DNA of 29,891 nucleotides from CALLMM01 sp964429855. Its GTDB lineage: Bacteria > Armatimonadota > Chthonomonadetes > Chthonomonadales > CAJBBX01. Under the pieces are notes generated by a model that saw only the letters and a list, made by a program, of their open reading frames with translations, made no database searches and was not told the DNA's origin. This document shows, in pieces, positions 1 to 7,208 of this stretch; position 1 is the first letter of the stretch; every line of letters begins with the position of its first letter. The DNA is taken from positions 1 through 29,891 of the forward strand of contig CAYSDM010000061.1 in the NCBI GenBank assembly GCA_964429855.1, written 5' to 3'. The translations under genes and the position numbers were made by a program.

Positions 1-1
1 C

Positions 2-55
2 TCCTGCAGCGCCGATGGGCATGGAACCTTCGCGCCGGGCATTGACAGCCAGTAG
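2..55 (+). CDS. possible 3' end of a plus-strand gene running in from the left
   Basis: Frame 2 is open from the window edge to a TAG at 53-55 and reads SCSADGHGTFAPGIDSQ. The only reason to consider it is the strong plus-strand hairpin with a T run at 101-137, which would fit a gene ending just upstream. The peptide is too short to place in a family. Frame 1 also ends nearby (TGA at 43-45), so the frame is not certain. Confidence 0.25.
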   Translation, partial: SCSADGHGTFAPGIDSQ

Positions 56-100
56 ACTGTCCGCCTTCAAACCGAGCGTTATCCAACTGAATACGAACTG

Positions 101-137
101 CGCCTGCCGGGAGCCGCTCGCTTCCGGCAGGCGTTTT
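101..137 (+). terminator. intrinsic terminator, possibly bidirectional
   Basis: CGCCTGCCGGGAGC (101-114) pairs with GCTTCCGGCAGGCG (120-133). This gives a 14-bp stem with one G-T pair and a five-base loop, followed by TTTT at 134-137. It has the T run of a plus-strand terminator. It also lies 17 bases past the nadD stop, so the same hairpin may end the minus-strand cluster, although the minus side has no clean T run. Confidence 0.75.
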
Positions 138-150
138 CTGTCTGCCGGTC

Positions 151-753
151 TTACTCCGGTTCTGAACGATACAGATGGTTTTGCCGGATGTACGCCACAA
201 CCGGATCAGGCGTCAGGTAGCGAATGGACAGTCCCCGGCGAACGCTGTCGCGTATGTCGGTAGAGGAGATGGCAAGGTGATGACCCGCCAGCAGGCGCAC
301 GCGCTGCAGCGCATAGGCGGGAAGGCGCTCCTGGATGGTCTGCGGCGAGAGACCGGGACGCGGGGCGGTGATGAAGGTGCATAACTGCAGAACCTCCTCG
401 TGTCGCCGCCATGTGGCGATCTCAATAATGGCGTCCAGCCCTGTGATGAAGAACATCTCCGCGTCGGGGTAGGCTTGCTGAAGCAGGCGGAGCGTATCCA
501 CCGCATAGGAGGGACCGGGGCGGTCGAGTTCGACGCTGGAGGGTTGAAAGCAGGGATTGGTCTCCGTTGCCATCCGCGTCATGGCGAAGCGATGCTCTGC
601 CGAAGAGACCGCGTAGGCTTTCTTATGTGCCGGAATATGGTTCGGCACAAACAGCGTCAGATCGAGTTGATACTGAAGACGGGCATTCTCCGCCACATAT
701 AGATGCCCATAGTGAATGGGGTCGAACGTACCGCCCATGATCCCCAGCCGCAT
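151..753 (-). CDS. nadD: nicotinate-nucleotide adenylyltransferase NadD
   Basis: Adenylates nicotinate mononucleotide to deamido-NAD in NAD biosynthesis, in the cytoplasm. The 200-residue length is typical. The nucleotidyltransferase motif GGTFDPIHYGH is at residues 7-17, with the two catalytic histidines of the HxGH-type site. The second signature, ISSTDIR, is at 162-168 near the C-terminus, as expected. The ATG is three bases past the proA stop and is preceded by AGGGGGTAGG, which overlaps the proA end, so the two are probably translated together. It is the last gene of the minus-strand cluster and is followed by the hairpin at 101-133. The pairing proA-nadD is common in bacteria, often with obgE and rsfS, which are not in this window. 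Confidence 0.96.
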   Translation of the reverse strand: MRLGIMGGTFDPIHYGHLYVAENARLQYQLDLTLFVPNHIPAHKKAYAVSSAEHRFAMTRMATETNPCFQPSSVELDRPGPSYAVDTLRLLQQAYPDAEMFFITGLDAIIEIATWRRHEEVLQLCTFITAPRPGLSPQTIQERLPAYALQRVRLLAGHHLAISSTDIRDSVRRGLSIRYLTPDPVVAYIRQNHLYRSEPE

Positions 754-756
754 CGC

Positions 757-2007
757 CTACCCCCTGATCTGCCCGTTCCCCCGGATGATATATTTACAGG
801 TGGTCAGATCCCGCAGACCCATCGGTCCCCGCGCATGGAGCTTCTGATTGCTGATGCCCACCTCTGCGCCGAAACCGAACTCATAGCCGTCGGTGAATCG
901 CGTGGAGGCGTTGACGTAGACGCAGGCGGCGTCCACCTCCTGAAGAAAGCGCTGCGCGGCGGAGTAGTCCTCTGTCAGGATCGCCTCGCTGTGGCGCGTT
1001 CCGTAGGCGTTGATGTGCGTGATCGCCTCGTCCAGATCGTCCACTACCCGCACCGCCAGGATGAGCGCCAGATACTCTGTCTTCCAGTCCTCCTCCGTCG
1101 CTGGAATCGCGGAGGAGAGGTATTCGCAGGCGCGAGGACAGCCGCGCAGTTCGACTCCCTGCGCGGCCAGCCGCTCCTCGACCAGAGGAAGAAACTCGTC
1201 GGCGATCACCTCATGCACCAGCAGGGTCTCCATCGCGTTGCAGACCGAGGGGCGGGAGCATTTGGCATTGACGATGATCTCCAGCGCGGAATCCAGATCG
1301 GCGGTCGGGTCTACATATATGTGACAGTTGCCGGTTCCCGTCTCGATGACCGGAACGGTCGCGTTCTCGATAACGCTCTGAATCAGTCCGGCTCCTCCCC
1401 GGGGGATCAACAGGTCTACCAGACCGTTCAGACGCATCAGGGCGCGCGCTGCGTCACGATCCGCCGACGCAATCAACTGAAGGGAGTTTTCGGGCAGTCC
1501 GGCTTTTTCGCCCGCTTCCGCCAGCCGCCGCGCAATGGCGATATTGGAGTGAAGCGCCTCCGATCCGCCGCGCAGCAGGCAGGCATTCCCCGCCTTCAGG
1601 CAGAGTCCGGCGGCGTCTGCCGTCACGTTGGGGCGGGACTCGTAGATAACGCCGATGACTCCTATCGGCACGCGCACCCGCTCGATCTGCAGCCCGTTGG
1701 GTCTGCGCCAGCCCTCCAGAATCTCTCCGACCGGATCGGGCAGCGATGCGACCTGCCGCAGACCGTCCGCCATTCCCGCGATTCGGGCAGGCGTCAGGGT
1801 AAGACGATCTATCATCGCCCCGGCGGTTCCACGCTCGCGCGCGGCAGATACATCCTCCGCATTCGCCGTCAGTATCTCCGATTCATGGGCGCACAACGTC
1901 TCCGCCATCGTCTCCAGCGCGGCATTCTTGACCGCTGTCGAGACGCCTGCCAGCCGCTGCGACGCCTCTCTTGCGCGCATCGCCATCGCATAGACCTGTT
2001 CCCTCAT
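757..2007 (-). CDS. proA: glutamate-5-semialdehyde dehydrogenase ProA
   Basis: Second step of proline synthesis: NADPH-dependent reduction of gamma-glutamyl phosphate to glutamate semialdehyde, in the cytoplasm. The 416-residue length is usual for the family. Visible family segments are IYESRPNVTADA (121-132), the putative catalytic Cys256 in SVCNAMETLLVH, and LHARGPMGL (390-398) near the C-terminus. GGGAG lies just upstream of the ATG. The proB partner (glutamate 5-kinase) is not adjacent; the upstream neighbour is an unrelated TolB-like gene 42 bases away. A long open frame on the opposite strand (703-2091) is a shadow of this GC-rich gene. Confidence 0.97.
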   Translation of the reverse strand: MREQVYAMAMRAREASQRLAGVSTAVKNAALETMAETLCAHESEILTANAEDVSAARERGTAGAMIDRLTLTPARIAGMADGLRQVASLPDPVGEILEGWRRPNGLQIERVRVPIGVIGVIYESRPNVTADAAGLCLKAGNACLLRGGSEALHSNIAIARRLAEAGEKAGLPENSLQLIASADRDAARALMRLNGLVDLLIPRGGAGLIQSVIENATVPVIETGTGNCHIYVDPTADLDSALEIIVNAKCSRPSVCNAMETLLVHEVIADEFLPLVEERLAAQGVELRGCPRACEYLSSAIPATEEDWKTEYLALILAVRVVDDLDEAITHINAYGTRHSEAILTEDYSAAQRFLQEVDAACVYVNASTRFTDGYEFGFGAEVGISNQKLHARGPMGLRDLTTCKYIIRGNGQIRG

Positions 2008-2049
2008 CTCTCTCTCCCTTCTCGACTTTGCCCGACGCAGAGAACGCGA

Positions 2050-3159
2050 TCATCGCCAGTCCGCATCCAGAACCCAGACCGTCCCTTTTGAGATGACGCG
2101 CAGTTTGCCGGTTTTCGTGCTTCCGACCTGCAGCGGCGCGACCCAGACCGCGCGCTCCGTGCCGTCCGGACGCTTTCCGTAGGGTCCGAGATCGCGTCCC
2201 GGCGCGGTACAGAATTGCGATCCGTCCGGCGACCAGCATAAAAACTGCCCTTCTGCCAGTTCCTTCATTTCGCCCGTCTTCAGATCGCAGCGATAGAATT
2301 TATAGAGGATGCCGACCGTGCTGTTGTGGTTGTTCACCACGCAGATCACGGCATCGGGATCGCCGGGCACAGGCATCAATCCCAGAATGCCGCGCGCGAA
2401 CGGCTCCTCTTCCGGGTCCGGTGGAGCGGCGAGTTTCAGAGATACGACGCGCTGAGCTTCCCTGTCCACGCCGATAATCTGCAGTCTGGGAGCCTCTCCC
2501 TCCTTTTCGGACGGCAGGCGTCCCGCCAGACTCCGGTTATTCAGCCAGATCGGGCTGATGGCGCGGGCGGAAACGGGCGTCTCTTTTCCGTCTCGTGTGG
2601 CGATGATTCGGTCGCCTCCCCTCTGGAAGGCGATATAGAGTCGGCTGCCATCGGGTGACCAGACAGCGGACAATGCTCCTTCCAGACGACGAACCTTCCG
2701 GCTGGCGACCTCCAGCAGCAGGACAGACGGTTTCTCGCTGAAGGAGAACGGCGGGATGGCGATGGTCTTTCCATCGGGTGACCAGCGATAGTTCAGACTG
2801 GCGTTCTCCGGCAGAGCCATCAGGGTGGTAATCCGCTGGCTCCGCACATCCAGAAGAGACAGAGTCATCTTCTTGCTGTAGGGATATTCGCTTTCGTTAT
2901 CTGGCGTAACGCGCACAAAAACGATTTTTTTGCCGTCGGGCGACCAGACCGGAGCCAGGTGATGATAGGCTCCGCGCGTTAACTGCTCTCTGCCCGATCC
3001 ATCCGGGGTGATCCGATAGAGATGCCAGTAGCTGACGGCGCGGCTAGAGGGCGGCGTATAGTAGCGCGCCGAATAGACGATATCCCGCTCCGCGCGGCTG
3101 ACAGCGGGAATAAGCATTATAAATAGAGCGAGATAAAACCCGAATTTACGATACAGCAT
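2050..3159 (-). CDS. secreted TolB-like beta-propeller protein
   Basis: A 369-residue exported protein. The frame stays open upstream to 3246, but I place the start at the ATG at 3157-3159. From there the protein begins with a clear signal peptide (basic LYRK, then a hydrophobic run, then AVSRAE), and AAAGAGAG lies upstream. This start overlaps the end of the GT87-like gene by 14 bases, which suggests coupling. At least four WSPDG-type PD40 blade repeats are visible (PVWSPDGKKIVF, RWSPDGKTIAI, VWSPDGSRLYI, CWSPDGSQF), typical of TolB/WD40-like propellers in the periplasm. It is not the Tol-Pal TolB itself: no Pal or TolA/Q/R neighbours are present and the N-terminal TolB domain is not evident. 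Ligand and function are unknown. Confidence 0.85.
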   Translation of the reverse strand: MLYRKFGFYLALFIMLIPAVSRAERDIVYSARYYTPPSSRAVSYWHLYRITPDGSGREQLTRGAYHHLAPVWSPDGKKIVFVRVTPDNESEYPYSKKMTLSLLDVRSQRITTLMALPENASLNYRWSPDGKTIAIPPFSFSEKPSVLLLEVASRKVRRLEGALSAVWSPDGSRLYIAFQRGGDRIIATRDGKETPVSARAISPIWLNNRSLAGRLPSEKEGEAPRLQIIGVDREAQRVVSLKLAAPPDPEEEPFARGILGLMPVPGDPDAVICVVNNHNSTVGILYKFYRCDLKTGEMKELAEGQFLCWSPDGSQFCTAPGRDLGPYGKRPDGTERAVWVAPLQVGSTKTGKLRVISKGTVWVLDADWR

Positions 3160-4543
3160 CCTGTAACTCTCTTTCCGAAGGCGGGCGGTCATGGTTCCCC
3201 GACAGGGAGACGCAGACGAGAATCCAGAGCGAAACCAGTCCGACAAACGCCGTCACCGTGCCGGTCTGCGTTCCGAACCAGCCTGCTACCGGGCTTCCGG
3301 ACAGGTCCGGAACCTGCAAAATGAGCAGATAGCAGAGCGCCATTCCCATCGGCAGGACGTAGCGGCGGCGGGATATCTCCTGCACCGTCACCAGAAAGAT
3401 CGGCAGCAGGGCGTGCAGCACGTGATGGCTCCAGGTGATCGGAGAGACCAGCAGCAGCGTCATATTGATGAGCGCATACTCCCCGCTCAGACGCTCCCGC
3501 GCCACTCCCCGCCGCGTTCGCCACAAAGCCCACCCGGAGACCCCCAGCACCAGCCCGTAGAAACCGAGCTTTACCAGCGTCATACGCAGATCATGCGGGA
3601 GAAATTCGGGACGGCGCGGACTGCCCAGATCAAAAATCCATCCGGCGATGGCGACAATAGAGATATTATAGTCGAAAGTGGTTCCCTGCGAGAGGATCGG
3701 CAGAATATGCCCGAAAAACCTCTCGAAAGGAGGTGTCCCGACTACCGCCAGAGTCAGCAGGCTGAGCAGCGTCATGGTGATGAGCGAGGCGGCAAACGCG
3801 CGATACTCTCGCCGAACCAGCAGCCACAATACAAACAGGATCGGGGAGAGCTTCAGAACGGTTCCGAACGCCAGCGCAATGCCCGCCGCAACGGGACGGC
3901 GCGTATGCAGGAAGTACAACCCGCCTATCACCGACAGCAGCAGAAGCGGCGAAATCTGCGCCAGTTGCAGCACACGAAACAGCATCGGAGTCGCCAGCGA
4001 AAGCAGCGTCAGCCAGCGCGCCATGCGCGGCGAGAGGCGGTCTCGCGTTAAATAGAGCAGAATCGCCAGACAGAGCAGATAAGCCGCCAGATTCAGAAGC
4101 CGCCACAGTCCCAGAGCAGCCGTGTAGGGCAGCAGGGTCAGCGGCAGGAGCAGTGCGGCGCAGTGCGGCGGATAGATATAAGCCCAGGGAACGAGCGCGC
4201 GGGGAAGATGCTGCGCGGAGAGCGCCGCCCACTCCGGGCTGTTGGGATAGATCGAGTAAAGCCCCTGCGGACCGGGTGAATCGAGCACCGCGTACATCCG
4301 CAGGGGATCTCCCTCGCGAATCGCCCAGCTTCCCAGCCAGTAGCAGTCGAAATCGTTGAGCGGTCCCTTCTGAAGGCAGTAGAGAATCAATGTGATCAGG
4401 GTGAGCGCAATCGCCGCCAGCGGGTACCAGGGGAGCCGCTCTTCCTCCGGCACGCCGTTTAACAGTCTCCAGAGCCAGAGTCCGGGGAATCGCCTGTGGT
4501 TATGAGAAGTGTCGGTACGAGTTGGAAAGGACATAAAGGACAT
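3146..4543 (-). CDS. GT87-family-like polyprenyl-phosphate sugar transferase, integral membrane
   Basis: A polytopic membrane protein of 465 residues with about ten or more hydrophobic segments. It fits the GT87 (DUF2029) mannosyltransferase-like family of GT-C enzymes. Visible features are an early acidic FDCYWLGSWAI stretch in the first external loop, a YIYPPHCAALLLPLTLLP segment, KLSPILFVLWLLVRR in mid-protein, and SPITWSHHVLHALLPI, which resembles the family's SP..W.HH...LLP motif. Such enzymes transfer a sugar from a lipid carrier to an acceptor outside the membrane. The sugar cannot be told from sequence. The start is uncertain: ATGs at 4541-4543 and 4532-4534 both lack a clear ribosome binding site. 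It lies between the asparaginase and the TolB-like gene on the same strand. Confidence 0.78.
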   Translation of the reverse strand: MSFMSFPTRTDTSHNHRRFPGLWLWRLLNGVPEEERLPWYPLAAIALTLITLILYCLQKGPLNDFDCYWLGSWAIREGDPLRMYAVLDSPGPQGLYSIYPNSPEWAALSAQHLPRALVPWAYIYPPHCAALLLPLTLLPYTAALGLWRLLNLAAYLLCLAILLYLTRDRLSPRMARWLTLLSLATPMLFRVLQLAQISPLLLLSVIGGLYFLHTRRPVAAGIALAFGTVLKLSPILFVLWLLVRREYRAFAASLITMTLLSLLTLAVVGTPPFERFFGHILPILSQGTTFDYNISIVAIAGWIFDLGSPRRPEFLPHDLRMTLVKLGFYGLVLGVSGWALWRTRRGVARERLSGEYALINMTLLLVSPITWSHHVLHALLPIFLVTVQEISRRRYVLPMGMALCYLLILQVPDLSGSPVAGWFGTQTGTVTAFVGLVSLWILVCVSLSGNHDRPPSERELQDAVS

Positions 4544-4591
4544 AGCCGCATTCGGGGCAAAGGCGCGCCTTTCGCCTGTAGAATAGGGTTA

Positions 4592-4614
4592 CGGCGTCTG
4601 ACATCCCGACGCCG
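4592..4614 (-). terminator. weak hairpin after the asparaginase gene
   Basis: CGGCGTC (4592-4598) pairs with GACGCCG (4608-4614) around a nine-base loop, directly past the asparaginase stop. There is no T run on the minus strand, so it may only attenuate reading into the GT87-like gene or stabilise the transcript. Confidence 0.3.
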
Positions 4615-4620
4615 GGGGAG

Positions 4621-5559
4621 TTACGCCGACAGACGAATCTCCGCCGCGACCTCTCCGGTCGAGGCGAAGAGCCGGGGATGACGCAGTTGGGCCAGCAGCG
4701 GGTGCGCCGCCTCTTCCGGGGTGATCCATCCCGCGCGCTCCAGCGCCGCCAGCGTCGCCAGACCGAGCGCGCGCGTGCTGCCGTCCAGAATTTTGACCGC
4801 CATACCGCGCCCTTCCCGCGCCATGTCCAGACAGAGCAGTCCCTCCGCGCCCGTTTTGGCAATCACGCGCCCCCGCGTAACCTGCATCAGACGCACGTCT
4901 ATCCAGTCTTCCGCGCCGATCAGTTCCGGATAGTCTCCCATGACCTTCGGAATAGCCTCCCAGGGCGCGCCGGGGCGGATGAGCGCGGCGAACGCGCGCG
5001 CCATCGCCGTCAGGCTCATTCCGAAAGTGGGGATTCCGCAGCCATCGGTCGCAGTCAGCAGGGACTCCTCTCCCGCCATCTGCGCGATCTGCCGCATGAC
5101 CTCTCGCTGAACCGGGTGATTCGGGTCGGCGTAACCCTCCAGCGGCGCGCCCATCAGATGCGCGGTCAACAGCAGGGCGGTATGGTTGCCGGAACAGCCG
5201 TGCGCCAGAGGCGAAAGCGCTCCCGGCGGCGTTCCGCAGACCAGATGATCGGGCGAGAAGCCGCAGAGCGACAGCGCGGATGCGACCAGCGCTGTATGCC
5301 GGGGCTGCCCCGGATGGGAAGCGCAGCAGACGGCAAGCTCTTCGGCGCGAATATCCAGCGTCGAAAACTTCGGATGCGTGACCAGCGAAACCGCCTGCAG
5401 CGGTTTTGCCGCAGAGCGCAGAGGGGCGATCAAATCCGGGTCGCCCCAGGCGCGTTTCAACTCGCCAGAGGCGTTCACCTCCACCGCAAAGGCTTCATGC
5501 AGACTTTCGCAAATAGTGCCGCGCCAGACTTCCGCCCTCAGTGGATCGGAATGGGTCAT
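4621..5559 (-). CDS. type II (Rhizobium etli ReAV-like) L-asparaginase family protein
   Basis: Probably hydrolyses L-asparagine to aspartate and ammonia. It belongs to the Asparaginase_II family (PF06089), which is unrelated to E. coli AnsA/AnsB. The start is taken at the ATG at 5557-5559 (312 residues, family-sized, with GCAGGT upstream) rather than the longer frame that runs into recR. The catalytic pattern is visible: S49-x-x-K52 (RSAAKP), S81 in ASHPGQPRH, C122 in HGCSGNH, D172-G-C174 in TDGCGIP, and K235 in AKTGAEG. In the ReAV structure, as I recall it, two cysteines and the lysine of CSGK bind zinc. Here that lysine is Asn125 (codon AAC at 5185-5187), while both cysteines remain. The family assignment is firm; activity is inferred. 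It follows recR by 46 bases. Confidence 0.88.
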   Translation of the reverse strand: MTHSDPLRAEVWRGTICESLHEAFAVEVNASGELKRAWGDPDLIAPLRSAAKPLQAVSLVTHPKFSTLDIRAEELAVCCASHPGQPRHTALVASALSLCGFSPDHLVCGTPPGALSPLAHGCSGNHTALLLTAHLMGAPLEGYADPNHPVQREVMRQIAQMAGEESLLTATDGCGIPTFGMSLTAMARAFAALIRPGAPWEAIPKVMGDYPELIGAEDWIDVRLMQVTRGRVIAKTGAEGLLCLDMAREGRGMAVKILDGSTRALGLATLAALERAGWITPEEAAHPLLAQLRHPRLFASTGEVAAEIRLSA

Positions 5560-5605
5560 AGATACCTGCCAGCCGTCCGTAAATGGATGCGGAGCGCGAT
5601 CATCG

Positions 5606-6205
5606 CTACATCTCCCGGCGCCACTGAAGCGCGGAGACCAGCGTCGCCTGATCGGCATAGTCCAGATCGCCCCCGGCGGGAAGCCCGTGCGCGATGCGGG
5701 TCACCTTCAGACCCAATGGTTTGAGCAGGCGGGCAAGATAGAAGGCGGTGGCATCCCCTTCAATGGTGGGGTTGGTGGCGAGAATCACCTCCTGAATCTC
5801 GTTTTCGTAGAGGCGCGCCTGCAGTTCGCGAATCTTGAGAATGTCGGGACCGATCCCCTCCTGCGGGGAGATGACTCCCTGCAGCACATGATAGACCCCC
5901 CGGAACTCATTGGTGCGCTCCATCGCCATCAGGTCGCGCGGCTCCGCCACCACGCATAGCAGCGAACGGTCGCGGCGCGTATCGCGGCAGATGTCGCACA
6001 ACTCCTGGTCGGTGAAGTTAAAACACTCCCGGCAGAAGACGATCTTCTCCTTAACTTCCGCGATGGCGCGTGAAAGCTGCAGCGCCTCCTCTGTGGGGAC
6101 GCGCAGCAGATAGAAAGCCATGCGTTGAGCGGACTTGGGTCCGATTCCGGGCAGTTTCTCCAGTTCCGCCACCAGGCGGGCCAGAGGTTTTGCATAGTGT
6201 AACAT
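5606..6205 (-). CDS. recR: recombination mediator protein RecR
   Basis: With RecO (and RecF), loads RecA onto single-stranded gaps. The 199-residue length is typical. The domain order is standard: an N-terminal helix-hairpin-helix (LEKLPGIGPKSAQRMAFYLL, 15-34), a four-cysteine zinc finger (C58, C61, C70, C73), a Toprim domain starting near residue 82 (LLCVVAEPRDLMAME), and a C-terminal segment with THP-like TNPTIEGDATA and ARLLKPLGLKVTRIAHGLPAGGDLDY-type sequence (about 144-182). The usual neighbours dnaX and ybaB are absent here. It sits 13 bases after the sugar-binding lipoprotein gene and is probably cotranscribed with it. Confidence 0.97.
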   Translation of the reverse strand: MLHYAKPLARLVAELEKLPGIGPKSAQRMAFYLLRVPTEEALQLSRAIAEVKEKIVFCRECFNFTDQELCDICRDTRRDRSLLCVVAEPRDLMAMERTNEFRGVYHVLQGVISPQEGIGPDILKIRELQARLYENEIQEVILATNPTIEGDATAFYLARLLKPLGLKVTRIAHGLPAGGDLDYADQATLVSALQWRREM

Positions 6206-6218
6206 AGTTCGTTCTCGC

Positions 6219-7199
6219 TCAGGGACCGACTACCGCGTAGGGGACGGGCACCGTCTTGGGAATGTCTTTGTCGCCTTTCAGATAGCGCGCAATCGTTTCA
6301 ATGGCAGCCCGACCGATCTCACCCGGTCGCGGAATGGTCTTCACCGTCAGCAGATGCGCGGCGGCTGTCGGCGGCAGGGGCGTTTCGGGCGCGCCGGAGT
6401 ACCCCACGATCAACAGATCGTCTCGCTTCGCCTGCAGGGCGGCGTCCAGCGCGCCTAGGGCGGCATTGTCGTCGCTGCCGAAGACCGCATTGAGTGACCG
6501 TCCATGATGCGCCAGCAGCGCGCCGGTCAATCGCTGCGCCTCCGCGCGCCCTCCGCGCGCGCTCTGCGCCTCCATAATCTTGATACCGGGAGCGCGTCGC
6601 GCCATCTCCTCCCGGAAACCGATCCGCCGTTCCCGCGGGTACCCTCCCCCGGCATCCGACAGAATTGCCACGCCGCCACGACCGTGAAGCCGCTGCGCCA
6701 GCTTCTGCGCCATCAGCAGCCCCGCCTGACGATGATCCGACGCGATATGCGCGACGACTTCGACGCCGGGAACCGCCGTATTCACGGTGAAGACCGGCAC
6801 AGCGGCGGCATGGGCGCGCTGAAGAAGAGAGGTTGTCTGCGCCGGATTCACCGGACAGAGCAGGACTGCATCATACCGCTGCGATAGAAAATGCTCCACC
6901 TGCGATTTCTGCTTCTGCGGGTCGTTGTCCGCCGACCAGATGTCCAGTTCCAGATTGTTCGCTGCCGCCTCCTCCAGCATCGCCTGCTTCAGGGTCTGAT
7001 GGAAGGCGTCATCCTCTCTCACCATAGATACTCCCACCAGAAACCGTTTTCCGGAAGGGGCTTTGCTCTCGGAGGTAGTCGCTTTCAGCGCATCCGGCGT
7101 ATCCGTGCGGCTCGCGCGCTCCTTTTCCGGCTCGCGCGCGCACCCGCCGCCGATCAACATCAGCGCCAGCAGCGGAACCAGACACAGGCGTCTTTTCAT
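6219..7199 (-). CDS. sugar-type ABC transporter substrate-binding lipoprotein (periplasmic-binding family 4)
   Basis: A 326-residue lipoprotein resembling RbsB-like sugar-binding proteins. The N-terminus MKRRLCLVPLLALMLIGGGC has a basic start, a hydrophobic core and a lipobox with Cys20. The mature part starts with a charged linker and then the family's FLVGVSMVREDDAFHQTLKQ strand-helix. NDPQKQKSQVEHFLSQRYDAVLLCP, IASDHRQAGLLMAQKLA and AVFGSDDNAALGALDA match the usual positions of ligand-contact residues. No permease or ATPase gene is adjacent, so it is either an orphan receptor that works with a transporter elsewhere or a sensor. The TPR gene ends nine bases upstream; GAGGGT precedes the ATG. 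Confidence 0.88.
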   Translation of the reverse strand: MKRRLCLVPLLALMLIGGGCAREPEKERASRTDTPDALKATTSESKAPSGKRFLVGVSMVREDDAFHQTLKQAMLEEAAANNLELDIWSADNDPQKQKSQVEHFLSQRYDAVLLCPVNPAQTTSLLQRAHAAAVPVFTVNTAVPGVEVVAHIASDHRQAGLLMAQKLAQRLHGRGGVAILSDAGGGYPRERRIGFREEMARRAPGIKIMEAQSARGGRAEAQRLTGALLAHHGRSLNAVFGSDDNAALGALDAALQAKRDDLLIVGYSGAPETPLPPTAAAHLLTVKTIPRPGEIGRAAIETIARYLKGDKDIPKTVPVPYAVVGP

Positions 7200-7208
7200 G
7201 GCGCACCC

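Noticed and set aside
703..2091. 462-codon plus-strand open frame
   Set aside because: It lies opposite proA, which has clear family motifs. The translation is rich in Arg, Gly and Gln with no family pattern, as expected of a GC-rich antisense shadow.
3160..3246. Upstream extension of the TolB-like gene
   Set aside because: It would bury the signal peptide 30 residues inside the protein and lengthen the overlap with the GT87-like gene.
4500..4862. Minus-strand frame with CPECG in a 120-codon reading
   Set aside because: It mostly overlaps the asparaginase gene in another frame. The single CPECG is not followed by a second cysteine pair, so it is not a zinc-ribbon gene.
5560..5658. Upstream extension of the asparaginase into recR
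   Set aside because: The added residues are Arg/Pro-rich and not part of the family, and the ATG at 5557-5559 has a suitable upstream site.
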